From assembly GCA_027382625.1 (NCBI GenBank), contig JAJKFJ010021451.1, positions 17,692-81,691 on the forward strand: DNA of 64,000 nucleotides. Reading direction: 5' to 3'. The first letter of the stretch is position 1. Every line of letters begins with the position of its first letter. The notes below the pieces were generated by a model. It had not been told where the DNA came from. It was given only the letters and a program-made list of their open reading frames with translations, and searched no databases. A program made the translations under genes and the position numbers. Of this stretch, positions 1 to 11,600 are shown piece by piece. The stretch comes from Tetmemena sp. SeJ-2015. Taxonomy: Eukaryota; Ciliophora; Spirotrichea; Sporadotrichida; Oxytrichidae.

Positions 1-972
1 CTGCGAAAGAAGTTTTAGCAAAACCAAGAAGGATCAGAGAAGTCAGCTGGTTCTTACAAATCTAGGGAACAGCACTTGATGAGTTTCCTAGATGATATGA
101 TGGCTAAGAGAGTGCGAAGTTTCAACGAATATCTAATCAGTTAAACTCTTTCTGTGGAGTAAACTGTTGACTTGATCAATCATTCACAGAAGTTTCTGCT
201 TCATCAAAAATTGATGATGAAGAGCGGAAAGATTGTTAAAGACACAGAGACCAAACTTCAAACATTGAGAAAATTTATTAATTCAAATCTTGACTAGATT
301 AAGGAAGCAAAGTGCTTAAGTCATCAAGACATGGAGGAGTTAGGATATGGAGAGTGTATGGAGGGGCTTTATCAAATTACCTTTGGCTTTAAGGTTTAGA
401 AGAAGCATGGTTTGTGGCTAGTGGGCGGGACTAACATAGGCAAGAGTTGCATCTTAAATCTGTGTAGAGATATTTTCATCTGTGAGGACTATATTCTTAG
501 GAAGAGTGGATTTAGCGATATAGATGAATCTCTTCCCTTTCAGCCTTAGATAGTTCTGATCGACGACGCAGAGCTTAATATTTACTTCTCAGAAGATAAC
601 GAATCGAATATGAAGCATCTTCTTGAAGGAGAGGGGGTAGTGGTCGAGTAGAAGTTCAATGACCCAACTAGTAGATTCAAAAAATGCTCTACAATCATCA
701 CCTCTAATAAGCTACCTTGGGATAAGATGCCAGATATAGTAGTCAGGTCGTTTGAAACCAGATTGCATATTGTTACTCCAAAGTTAGAAAAGAAATGTGG
801 CTTCGAGAAATTCCCTATTTCAAAGTTCTAGCTAGCTCTTTATTTGTTTGAGAGAGCTGTCCTTGATTAAACAGTGGAGGTTGTAGGAGAGGAAGATAGA
901 GAACTTCTTTACAGAATAAAGAATCCTGAATTCGCTTTACTATCTGAGAAGGATCAGGAAATGCAAGAGTGA
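1..972 (+). CDS. Superfamily 3 helicase domain protein, 5' end outside window
   Basis: The frame is open from base 1 to the TGA at 970-972 when TAA/TAG are read as Gln (about 323 residues; N-terminus missing). It shows the superfamily 3 helicase order: Walker A GGTNIGKS near residues 142-149, Walker B IVLIDDAE near 185-191, and a motif C-like ITSNKLP ending in Asn at about residue 236, followed by an Arg-containing stretch that could hold the arginine finger. SF3 helicases are the replication helicases of small DNA viruses, some plasmids and some mobile elements, and are not ordinary ciliate housekeeping enzymes. I infer a germline copy of a viral or mobile replication gene, or a domesticated one. 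The in-window frame has no break, so it could be functional. The N-terminal nuclease domain, if any, is not visible. Confidence 0.75.
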
Positions 973-1098
973 GTAATATTTTGGCAATATTTCACATAAT
1001 TTTATAACTAATTTATAATTAGTTGAATAAAAGTACTTTATTTTCATTCAGTTTTAAGAAGTAGTTTGTGTTAAGATAAATTCTCATTGATCTTTAAA

Positions 1099-4000
1099 AT
1101 GAAGATTGACGATAATGCCTATCGAATTAGGGGAGCCCTAATTAGGATGGGAAGAGCAAGAGATGGAACACTAACTCTCCAGTCAGACTTGCCCAAGCCA
1201 CAGCAGCCAAGCAGCCTGTTGATCCCGAAGTAAACAAGCAGCACTTCTTCCCAACTTTCCTATTCCAAGCGAACACCCAAGCCATCGAAAACAAAATGAT
1301 CATCCATGACCTCTAAACAACAAATCATCAACACTTAATCTTAAAAAGAGTATTTTGTTAAAGTTTAGGAGGAGATATAAAAAATCGAGACACAGATAGA
1401 ATACATGCAACTGCAGGGCTTTAATCATGGGAGGATAATGAAGTTATCCGATAAGAAGTAGCTCCTTCAATGGAAGAAGAAACTTCAAGAAAAGGAGAAG
1501 CAATTACAAGCTATGAGCAATATCAACTCCATCAGCAAGATTAATAAGACTCCCGCATTTGCAGGCAGTCCTTAGAAAGCAAAACTCCCTCTTTAGCCTA
1601 ATCAAGCTAATTAGGGAGTCTTTTGAAAGCCGTAATCTTAAGAATTAGAGTGCCATTCTTAATCAAAGCAAAATGTAGAAGATTACAAATGATAGCACTT
1701 AATTGGCTTTAGAAAAAGTTGAGCTTAAAATTCCAGAAAGTTAAAACACCTTTAAAGTATCAGACTCTAGCCCTAGTAATATCCTTGGAGATCATCTAGA
1801 CTATCTGGACTAGGAAATGCTAGACCTCACTCTACCTTTAGTGAGAAAGCCAAGACACAAGTATGGATTCGATGAGAGTATTGCATATTAATGTTTGAGT
1901 GAATTGAATCTCATCAAGGAAGATTACATCCGCATCAGACAAGAAGTCTCAAAGCTCAATGCTTTTGAACTCAAGGAAAAGCTAGCTGACATCCTTGATA
2001 GATCAAAAGTTTAGAATTCACTTGATATGGAGGTGGATAAATTCAACCAGACAAGAAGAGAACTTGATGTCATACTCAATAAGTCACCCTAAGGAATTAA
2101 GACAAGGCAGCAAATCAAGAAACAACTCAAACCCAAGAATTTAAATCTCTATCATAAGGTGCATATATTTATAAGAGTAGCTTAGCTGAGGTCATAGCTC
2201 AAAATATAAATGGGGAGGAGAGCTTCTCAGCCATACTGGAAAGAGGAGGTGGTGAGCTCATCATAAATTAGCTCATCAGTTTCATCAAAGAGAAGAAAGG
2301 TTTCATCAATAAGAAGGAATACGATCGTCAGAAGCTGATAAACTTGAGTCTGAAGCCTCAAAGTTCGCTTGATGAGGATTTCAGAAAGACTCAACTTGAG
2401 AACTATAGGAAATCTCAGATGAAGTTTATGGATGGTGGTAGCTCTCAATCGCGTAATCAGAATTAACTTAACGAGTACAGTCATACAAGTATCCTCTCTA
2501 CAACAACAAACCAGCAAGCTAAAATGAGAAATGGCATGTTCAACTCTAAACAGCTTCCTTCATCTAATAAGCTAAGATTCCTGAATATGATGAAAAGAGA
2601 GGAACTAAATCGATCTTAGGAGTTAAGTAGGTCGCAGCAATCAAATCTGCTTGGCAAGGAAAGCACTCTCTCATTTTCCAGAAATGCGTTACAACTTCGA
2701 TAAAACAGTAACAGCAACAACTAGAACAATAATGATCTGTCAAAAGATTTGAGCATCACACAGAACTAATATGATGATCAACCACACTTGAGTTATCCAT
2801 CTGTCGGTGGGACAAATACGGATCTTCAACATCTGTCACTAATCAAAGTTTGATACAGAGATTCTAGAGGGAAAATATGGAATCCTAGATGCGCAAATTA
2901 GAGGAAGAGATGTAGAGAAATAAGAGCACGCAGCATAAGAAGATAAGTAACTTAATAAGTCAGCTGAATGATATTTCCATTACTCAGAATAATAAGCACA
3001 GCTCTCCTACTTTAGATAAAGTTAAAGACTAGCCAAATAATATAGGTATGGTGTATTTTATCATTATAGCTTTTGAATCAAGATTCTTCAAAGAACATTA
3101 TCATAAATGACCAAAATATTGCATCATAGCGAAGTCCTATGCTTAATAAACAACCTCCACCTAATGATAGTGTGATTTAGCTAATCTTCAAACCTAAACT
3201 AGTCGCTTCTACGAAGTTCAAGCGAGATCTCTCATTAGAGCTGACTGCTGCCGCTGAGAGGAAAAGCTAATTCTCAAATATGCTTAATCAGGTCTCTCTT
3301 AAGTATGGTTATGATCAATATTGAATATTATATATATGTTATGACCCGAACTACAAGTCCAAAGAGAGGAGTTCATGAATCAGTCACAAAAGCGCATAGT
3401 CATGAAGAAACGAACGACTAAAAGAGGCGCTGAAGATGAAGTAGATTTCAAGGCTGAGGAGGGTTAAGGACTTATGGATGCAAAATAAAACACTTATATT
3501 TTTTCTTATGATGCTATGAAAGATGAAAATATGGTAGAGCGATATTCCAAGCACTTGAATAAGTGTTTGTTCATTACAACGACAGCTTCCTGAAAAAGAA
3601 ACACCAGAGGTATTTGCAGAAGGTGAGTCCCAAGGCAGAAACTAGTTTCTTCCAAAGGATGGATCAAGACAGTAGAAGAGACTGCTCAAGCAATAGACTC
3701 AACTAAGATAAATTTTACAATTTCATTCTCAACTAAATGAAAGTGTAATGGGTAGCTAGCTTGGGTCAATAAGTCCTAAAAAAGATTTTAAATTATCATT
3801 TAAAAATAAGCGATAAGAAGAGGGACTCTTCAGTTCGAAAGTTTGCAGGAAATGAAAGTTCCTCACCCTCTCTTTCACAAAGTCAGAATAAGAAGTGGAA
3901 GAAGCAGAAAGGGCTCAATGTGAACTTTGAACTTAATCCTAGCAGAGTGGATTTTGACTATTCTGCAATCAATACCCCAGTCATAGAAGAGAATGATGGC

Positions 4001-4168
4001 TTTAATTTCAACAGTTAACAGTCAGACTACGTAAGCATTTTCGAATAAGTTGAATCCAGATTCAATAAAAATTAAATTTTCCCTTTTTTTTTTTCAAGAA
4101 CAGACTATGAAACTTCCAACTCAAATTAATTTTCCTTACCACTACCTCCCTTTGACCACATTTATTGA
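1099..4168 (+). CDS. Unrecognised Gln/Asn-rich coiled-coil protein, interrupted
   Basis: Successive plus-strand frames with TAA/TAG as Gln run from an ATG at 1099 (or 1306) to a TGA at 4166-4168. The first part is charged and coiled-coil-like around 1363-1560. The middle (about 1640-2850) is Ser/Asn/Gln-rich and also has coiled-coil character. The frame changes near 1297, 1627, 2160, 2850, 3045-3070, 3310 and 3580. Some changes look like introns (for example GTATGG at 3047 to ATAG at 3070); others may be internal eliminated sequences or single-base slips. An in-frame TGA at 1297 argues that the true start is 1306 or that a border lies there. No known domain was recognised. It follows the helicase by about 130 AT-rich bases; nothing suggests the two are functionally linked. 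Confidence 0.55.
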
Positions 4169-4252
4169 TCATCATGAAGCAAATAGAAGAAAAGTAAGTT
4201 TATAAATACTGAGCATTTTTATTTCTCTATCACAGCAGAACTTAATCGATAC

Positions 4253-5335
4253 TCACTTGGCGGAGTCGGAGATGTTCTTGAGGAACTTGCTCAAGTGACT
4301 CTCCTGGTACTTCAAGAACTCTATCTCCTGGTCTCTCTTCTTCACCTCCACTTCTCTGCGTTCACGGTTGCGCTTCTCAATGGCCTCGATCTTAGACTTG
4401 AGCTCGATCACCTTGTTCTCCAACTTTGTCTTCTTAGTCTCCAACTCCTCAATCTTCTTCTCGAGGTCGGCTTTGCCGTGCTCAGCCTGCAGCTGCTTGC
4501 GCATGGCGAAGGTGACTGAACTCTGGTAGAGGGTTTGGTAAGGCTGCGATGGTCATCTTGATTTCATCTCTCACTCTGAGGAGCAGGAGTCCGCGCTCTG
4601 GCTCGTTCAAGGTCACTTGACGGATGATTTCATCAAAGCACTGGGAGAAGAGCTCCTCTCTGACGGGGCAGATTCCGCTCTCTCTGGCCTGGCGCTCCAT
4701 AAGCTTCTAGTCCAACATCTCTCTCAGTCTTGCAACGTCAACTCTAGTTGCCTCTTGGTGACTCACATACTGGATGTAATGCTTTCCTAAAGAATTAAAT
4801 TTATAGTTATGAATTTTGAGAGTTGAACTTCTTGTTTATTGTGTATCGTTATTGTGAAATGAGCTTACCATTTTCAACCCACTCTCTGGGAGGGAGAATA
4901 GCGTTGAGGATATCTTCGCTGCTTGGCTTGGTCTCCATGGGTGGGAGTTGAGTCTTCTTCTTGGTGGCTATAAAATTCAGTTTATCACTTGAACATGGAT
5001 GAATATTATTATTGTTAAGAAAGAAGTTTCTTATTATGTTGTAGAGAGATGGAGGAAGTGATTTCAAAAAGTTATAACTTCTTCTTCTCCTTGCTCAAAG
5101 TCGTTTCTTATTTATTTCAAATATCTCCTTCTCTTATTGTTGTATTGAGTGACTTACAGCCAAAGGTCTTCTTGAAGGGGTCCTTAGGATCCTGTCCAGC
5201 AGAGATCTACATCCATCAATTAGCATTGGAATACGGAGCAATGGAGAGAGGAACTCAAATTTTAAAAAATATGATAGTTACCTCGATGGGGTTTTCGTAT
5301 TAGACTAAGCTCTCTCGTGGTCTGCCCTCAATCAT
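4253..5335 (-). CDS. DNALI1: Axonemal inner-arm dynein light chain p28
   Basis: The protein is the p28/DNALI1 light chain that binds inner-arm dynein heavy chains and actin in cilia. Three exons are read from ATG 5335-5333 to TGA at 4253. The N-terminus carries the short SLVQYENP-type motif. Next come ILPPREWVENG, then RQARESGICPVREELFSQ and ERGLLLLRVRDEIKMTIAA, all close to family sequence. The last third is a coiled coil beginning MRKQLQAEHGKADLEKK. Introns run from about 5280 to 5210 (GTAACT...TAG), 5156 to 4968 (GTAAGT...TAG) and 4872 to 4795 (GTAAGC...TTTAG). One surplus base near 4545 (the double T after GCAGCC) shifts the frame between TIAA and YQTLYQSS. Because both sides match the family, this looks like an assembly error or a germline frameshift. 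Length fits the family (about 250 residues). Confidence 0.9.
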
Positions 5336-5476
5336 CTTTAAATTATATTTTTAATTTATTATTCTTTCAATTCAAATTCACACTCACTCTATCTATTAGA
5401 GGATACAGATTATGAATTTTATTTGATTGATAGCTTGAAATATATTACCTGTATTTTGAGTTATAAAGCATAAAAT

Positions 5477-6790
5477 GATGTAGAATAAAGCCCAGAGTAG
5501 ATACATTTCAAGCAGAAGCAACAGCCAATTCCATTCTATTTAAAAATATAATGTATGAAGAATACATTTATGATTTAAGTGGTGGAGAGTGAGGCATGGT
5601 CGGCCCCTAATAACTCAACCTAGCTTGCTTTTCAAAAGCAAAGCACCATTCAGACATCCAGTATGCACTCAAGGAAAATAACCAGCGATCACTTGTCAAC
5701 CCATGCTTTCAATATTGTGTATAGTTTATATATAGCTCAAAAGAAGGTGTGAGTGCAAGAAAATAAACAAGAGGAGCCAAGAATAAGCATAATAAACGTC
5801 CTAGATGAAAGTCTCCACTCTAAAGCATCCTCATCACAAGCAAATATAGAACCTCCCTCAGACTGATAGTAGAGCAAATAAATCACATAATTGGAATAAT
5901 TGGAGATATTTTTTGAATTAAATTCTAGTGACTGCCTGAGACACAAATTGGACTTTTTTCAAAGATGGCAATGTATGAAAAGAACCACGCTCTCAAGGAA
6001 AACATGTTTCTTATTCCAAACCAAAAAAATCAAATAGCTCCTACACACAATAACAACAACAGCAACAATATCCCAAATAATTCTTATCTAATTAAAATAT
6101 ATAATAGTTTCATAATTTTTCTCAAGAAATAACTTCTTATTTTATAAGATTTATGGCTTGGTTTTAATGCTTTTTTATTTAAATAAAGAGGATTAAATCT
6201 TCATGATATTAAAAACTCCAGATCAAGATAAAATGATCTTTACAAGGCGAACGATCAACAGAGATTCAAGATCATTAATTCTTATAAGAATGCTATTTTT
6301 GTAAGATGTTGTCCAAGTACCAATAGAACTAAGCTGCTGCTTTTCAGAGTTCAACTTTGAGCAACGAGTTTGATCTCAGAGAGGTTACACAAAACAACAA
6401 TAAGCAACAGCATTACTTCTCAAGCCAATTAAATGGGGATATAGTTTTTTTATTCTCTGCTGAGTAGTTCAACACCCAACACTTGTCATCATTTATTCAA
6501 GCTCTACCTGAGCATACACACAGCAACAGTAAATAAGTGCCTTCTAACCCTCAGTCACAGACAAAGCCACTCAAAAAGAAGTTCATCAGAATTCAAAGAG
6601 CAGTATCCAATTTAGTTTCCCAGGTAGAGAACAAATTTCCTCAGAATGCAGAGAGAAGAGTAAACATATATGAATCTTTACTTGCTATTCTTGAGAACAT
6701 CTCTATATCATATAGAATTGGAATAATATTTTCATTTAGAAGGATTGTAGTAGAATCGTAGATTAAGTAATTTAAAAGATATAAATTAAA
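5477..6790 (+). CDS. Fragmentary plus-strand reading frames of unknown gene
   Basis: Several stretches read well as plus-strand protein with TAA/TAG as Gln: about 5590-5740, 5750-5940, 5966-6100 and 6306-6790. The last runs from an ATG at 6306 without a TGA into the start of the COP9 subunit gene. They are Ser/Asn/Gln-rich and show no recognised domain. AT-rich stretches separate them. I read this as one interrupted gene, or the pieces of one, whose segment borders I could not place. The region 6690-6790 becomes AT-rich and probably is the promoter of the next gene, so the in-frame continuity there may be chance: with a single stop codon, long open frames are common. Borders and even gene number are uncertain. 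Confidence 0.3.
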
Positions 6791-6791
6791 G

Positions 6792-8510
6792 ATGAACGAT
6801 ATCGAAAAAGCCATAGTCAATTTCCAAGGCAACGATCCCCAGGTCCTTGATGATTTAAATAAGTTCTTCACTATAAGTAGAATTGAAACCATCGCTCTTC
6901 ATGTAAGTTCAAATTCAATCTCCTTCCAAAGGACTTCATTTTCATAGAACATATCAAGGTCACTTCACATTTCAAAGATGAAATTCTAAACTTTCTCAAA
7001 TGATCTAATGCATCATCAACTATATCACCTTTTATATTCAGGCTCTGATTATCTTTATAGCCAGAGGCATCTTTAAGTATTTACAACTCTTTGAACTTGG
7101 AAAATTCATCACTTGCAGCCCTGTTCCTACTTCACTCCGTCCTTACTCAAGCCAAGCAAGCAGTTCGAGCTCTGCTGCAGCCATAAGATATCGTCAGCCT
7201 CATTCAGAAGTATTTAGAGGAGTTCACACCCAAGTCCGTATCCATGCAATTCACAAAGCTCTATCAGTTGGTCACCATCTACTCTGACCAGCTAATCGCC
7301 ATGTAGAAACCTATATATGGAATAAAAACTCTCAGAGATCTCATAATCAAGATGTAGAGAGGAAACATAGAGACTGTTGTCGGAAATATCCATAAGGAAT
7401 TTGAAGAACTCTTATGTCCTTATATAAAGTCATTTAATTGAAATTTGCTAGGCTGTGTATAGTAGCTAAGTGCTATTAGCATGCTTTGCAGATAGTTCAG
7501 AATCCAATCACCAACTTCTCAAAGTCAACTCAGCCCATGGACTTACTGAGCTATATCTACTACAGAGGCATCATTTTCATCTCTCAGAAGCAATACTCCT
7601 AAGCCATCGACTCTTTCAAAACAGTAGACACTATTTAATCTCACTTGCTTATCAAGTATTGTGTTAAGTGAGTGATTTCGTTCCCAACTCAAATTCTGCA
7701 TTAAGTACACATTGAGTCCTACAAGAAGCTCACTCTACTTTCGCTTTTAGTCACTGGCAGAGAATTTACGCTTCCCAAGTACACCAACATGATGATCTAG
7801 CACAGACTGGAAAGTTACTTGCAGAGCTACAAGCACCTGGCCAGGCAGTTTGTGGAGAAGGATGATCAACAGTTCAAATCAAGCATTGAGAAGATGCAAG
7901 AGGAGATTCTTAAAGATGGAAATCTAGGACTCTTCAAGAAGGTACTCAAAGCCTATCAACGCAAACGCATCCAGGAGATGTCAAACACCTATCTCACACT
8001 TAGATACTAGTAAGCATATTATTCAAGGTTATTGATAATCTTCTCAAGTGCATCAAGAATAGAGTGTTAACCATAGTATATAGAGAGTTGAAAAACGCAG
8101 TGTCCTTCTTGGAAAGCAACGAGCACATAGAGCAGACTTTGCTGGAGATGATTACTGAAGATCAAATTGATGCAAAGATTGACTCTCAGAAGCAGCTCAT
8201 TACCTTCATCGACGCCTCTTCACAGCAGACAAGTGCAGCAGCTGCTGATTAGAACAATCACGCTAGTGTTCAAGAGGAGCTTAAGGAGCAGGAGTATCTG
8301 CAAGTCATAGAGGAATTGGAAGGCCAGAATAAGAAAATTATCAAGCTCATGGGCCAAATTCAGTCACTTGACTCGGAGATGCAAACTAGTGCCAAGTACA
8401 TCAGACGCTTCATTGGAGGAAGCTCTAGTTAATATAAGAATCATCATCTGTTTAAATTGGTTTTAAGTTACGGGTTCAACTAGCAATATGTATCTGGAGG
8501 AGATCTCTGA
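6792..8510 (+). CDS. CSN3: COP9 signalosome complex subunit 3
   Basis: The product is the PCI-domain subunit 3 of the COP9 signalosome, which removes NEDD8 from cullin ubiquitin ligases. The ATG at 6792 is chosen because MNDIEKAIVNF aligns with the CSN3 N-terminus. Helical repeats follow. The best match is in the second half: YYRGIIFISQKQYSQAIDSF, then IESYKKLTLLSLLVTGRE with LPKYT, then GLFKKVLKAYQRKRIQEM and the winged-helix tail near 8064-8250. Likely introns are 6903-7061 (GTAAGT...ATAG), one near 7668-7710 (GTGAGT...) and one near 8009-8062 (GTAAGC...ATAG). A stretch around 7430-7465 also interrupts the frame. The stop is TGA 8508-8510. Length after splicing (roughly 430-450 residues) fits the family. 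Confidence 0.85.
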
Positions 8511-8683
8511 AAGCCTTCACTCATACTATGTTAATCTTCGGCATTAGTTTCAAGATAGTCATTTACTCACATTGTTAAATAATTCAACTCATTATGGAAT
8601 ATACTCTAACACAAAAGAAAAGGAGAAGATATAATTTCAAATAAAATAATTAGGTCTCTCTATAAGCTATTATATTTATCTAC

Positions 8684-11600
8684 TCAAGCATAATCTTCGA
8701 GTTCATTGAACTCTGTTGAGTCTCTAATTTCTAAAATATGGTTTCTACCCTGAACTCCAAACACTCCGCCCTGCTTTGCAAGATCCTAGTGGATTTTATG
8801 ACTCTGCTAAATTTCCAGGTCCTCATCTGAGGAGTTGAAATTCTCTATCCTGATTGCTTGACTGTTGCCCAGAGTGCTTTTTATCCCTTTGCTCTAGTTG
8901 CCTTATTTAAAAATGGCAAGCAATTTAATAAGGCTTTTAAGTTGCCAAGTTCTTAATCCTTGCTTTGGTGAGCTTGCTTCCTTTAAGAAATTTCTCGCTT
9001 TCTGAACTTAGTATTCTTGGAGACTGCTGCAGACAGATTATTCAGATTTCAAAATATTAATATAAAGTAAGAAACATATTTAGTAGTAGATTTGTGTCAT
9101 TGAGATTGATGCTGCTGTTTGAGGAATCACGTGAGAGATTATTGCCTCTGCTGCTTACAAGCTTCTTCAAATGGGAGTTAGCTAAGGTGCCTCCTATCTT
9201 TGCTTTGATATCACTCTGCTAAGACTCGCTTCTCAAACATAAGAAGTTAATATTTCCTGTTCTCTTTGTCTCCTTTCTATGAGTGTTAGACTAGAAGGAA
9301 GTGTTTGCGTTTTAACCAACTGGCTGCCCATATATCCCGTTTAATTTATTAAGTATCTGCCCATGCTTCCTTTGCTGAGACTTCGATTGCCTCTGACCTT
9401 GGGTCTTTGAAGATTTGGCGTCTTTAGCTTGACCCTTGGTGAAACGATCGTACTCGTCTTTAATCATATCGATGAGTGACTGATTGTAGGGTGAGCTCAT
9501 CATTTCTAATGCTTTCAACTCATTGATCCTAGAATATGGAAAAGATAATGAACAATCACTAATATATTATGGAAGAGGTCTTTGTTCAGTCTTGAGGTAA
9601 TTTATAAGTTCTCTGATCTTCTTTTCATCTTTGGGTGACTTTAATTGCTGCGCCAGCTTCAGGAAGTTCTTTAACTTGCGCATTTAGTCCTAGATTCTGA
9701 GCTGCATGATCTCTTGATCCTCCTTCTGCTACTTCCTCTCTTGATCTTTATCTCTTTAGACTCCTCCAATATTCTTAAATTAAAGTGACAGCACAATTTT
9801 AAATACCGATTAGGGTTTATCTTCGAAGTTAGAGTATTTAGTGAAGTCAGCTGCCTTGCTAGAGCGCAGATCATTAAAGTCTCTGGCGAAGCCTCTTTCA
9901 TAAGAGGAGTCACTCATATCTCGCTTGGTTTTCTTCCCTTGCTTTAACTTCTGCTGCTAGTCAGAACTTAGAACTCTTTCAATGGCTTTGTTCTTCCTTT
10001 AAAATCTGCCTTTCCTTTCGCCAAAAGATACTTCAATACTATTTTAACATAATGATACAGCTGCATTAGATTCCCCAGTCTGATCAAATCTATGTCCGAA
10101 GAATCTAGAGCCTACTTCTTCGTCTTCATCGCTCTCATCTGCCACTGATTCTTAAGAGGAAAGCTGCAAAATATTTCCTCTACCTGGCTTGGAAAGTCTG
10201 TTTTGAACTTCGACTATAGTTTCCTCTTCGCTTTCTTGACTGAGAGAATTCTGCGATTGAATAAATTTTAAATTTAATATTTATATTGAACTTGAGCCAG
10301 CTGTTACCTCTAAAACATCATTATTGGGTGACCTGACTCCATATCTTTCTCTTCTTCTTATTGAGGAATAGCTGCTTCCTCTTTTGTAGTCTATCTTTGA
10401 GCATTTGTATCTTCCTCATTAGAAACTTGCTTATCCTAGGAAGGAGTTTGAGTTGAATGAACCTCATTAACGATATTAGTCACTTTGACTTCTTACTCTT
10501 CGATTTGGGTAACCTTTTGATTTTCAATAATAGGTTTCTCCTCTAACTTAATTTCAGGCTATTTATCAGATGTATTTGAATAGAAATCAATGGCCCCATT
10601 CTAAGGTTACTTCTCTCCTTTTGGAGCCTTCATTTTTTTCTTTGCCTAGGTTTAGGGGAGAGGAGGTAGTATGTGCTGCTACACACTTTAATTGCTTACT
10701 AGCTCATCGCCACCTCCTAAGTTAAAAATATATTGTTAAAACTCATCTTTTATAAAGTATGTAGGAATACATTATATTATATAAAAATAAGTTGAGTTGA
10801 TAATCAGAGTTTCTCATGTTCAGGGAAGTCTTAGTTTTCTTGGAGTCACCTTTTTTGTTGGCTCCTAGTTTCACCATTTTGAAAGTGGAGGTGTCGCTAT
10901 CCTCATAAACCTTGCTCTTGCGAGACATCTGCTCATCATTAGCTGCACTTTCTATCTCAGATCAAATTAAAAATACATATATTACTTTTGAGATCTATTG
11001 TAGATATTCCTACTGATATCATTCAAGTTTTGTCTATGAATTGAGTAAATGTGGTTATCTTGCTTCTTCTAAGGTTTTTAAAAGGTCAATATCTTTTAAA
11101 GGCTGATCCACCTCTTCTTCCAGATCTCTGAAGAAATTTCCATAATCTCCAGAATCCTATCCCTGCAATCTTTTCTTGTTATTCTCAGTCTTTAAAGCCT
11201 CATTTTATCAAATAAATTATGAGTAAATTACATTTTTGGATCTTTGATCTTTGTTGATTTGATTCTTCTTGTTTATTTTCTTATGAGACTTTTGGTTATG
11301 TGCGGCGTCTTGCTTGTCCTCCTCAGTTCTGATTACTTAGCCTTTGCTGTTGGGGCCTCTGCTCTACTTTAGCTGATTATCCTCTTTAGTATCAAGTGAG
11401 CCCTCTGTCAGCACTGTTGGAATACTCACAACTATAAACATTCACATTTCTATTAATTCTAAGAATAGTGTCAGTGGCTTGGGACTCCTACATCACTTGA
11501 TCCTGTAGGTTGATATACTCACCACTACCGTCTGTCATGAGGTTGAACTCATTTGTTGTTTACTTATTGTAGTTTTGAGAGTCTAGTTGCTGTTACTACT

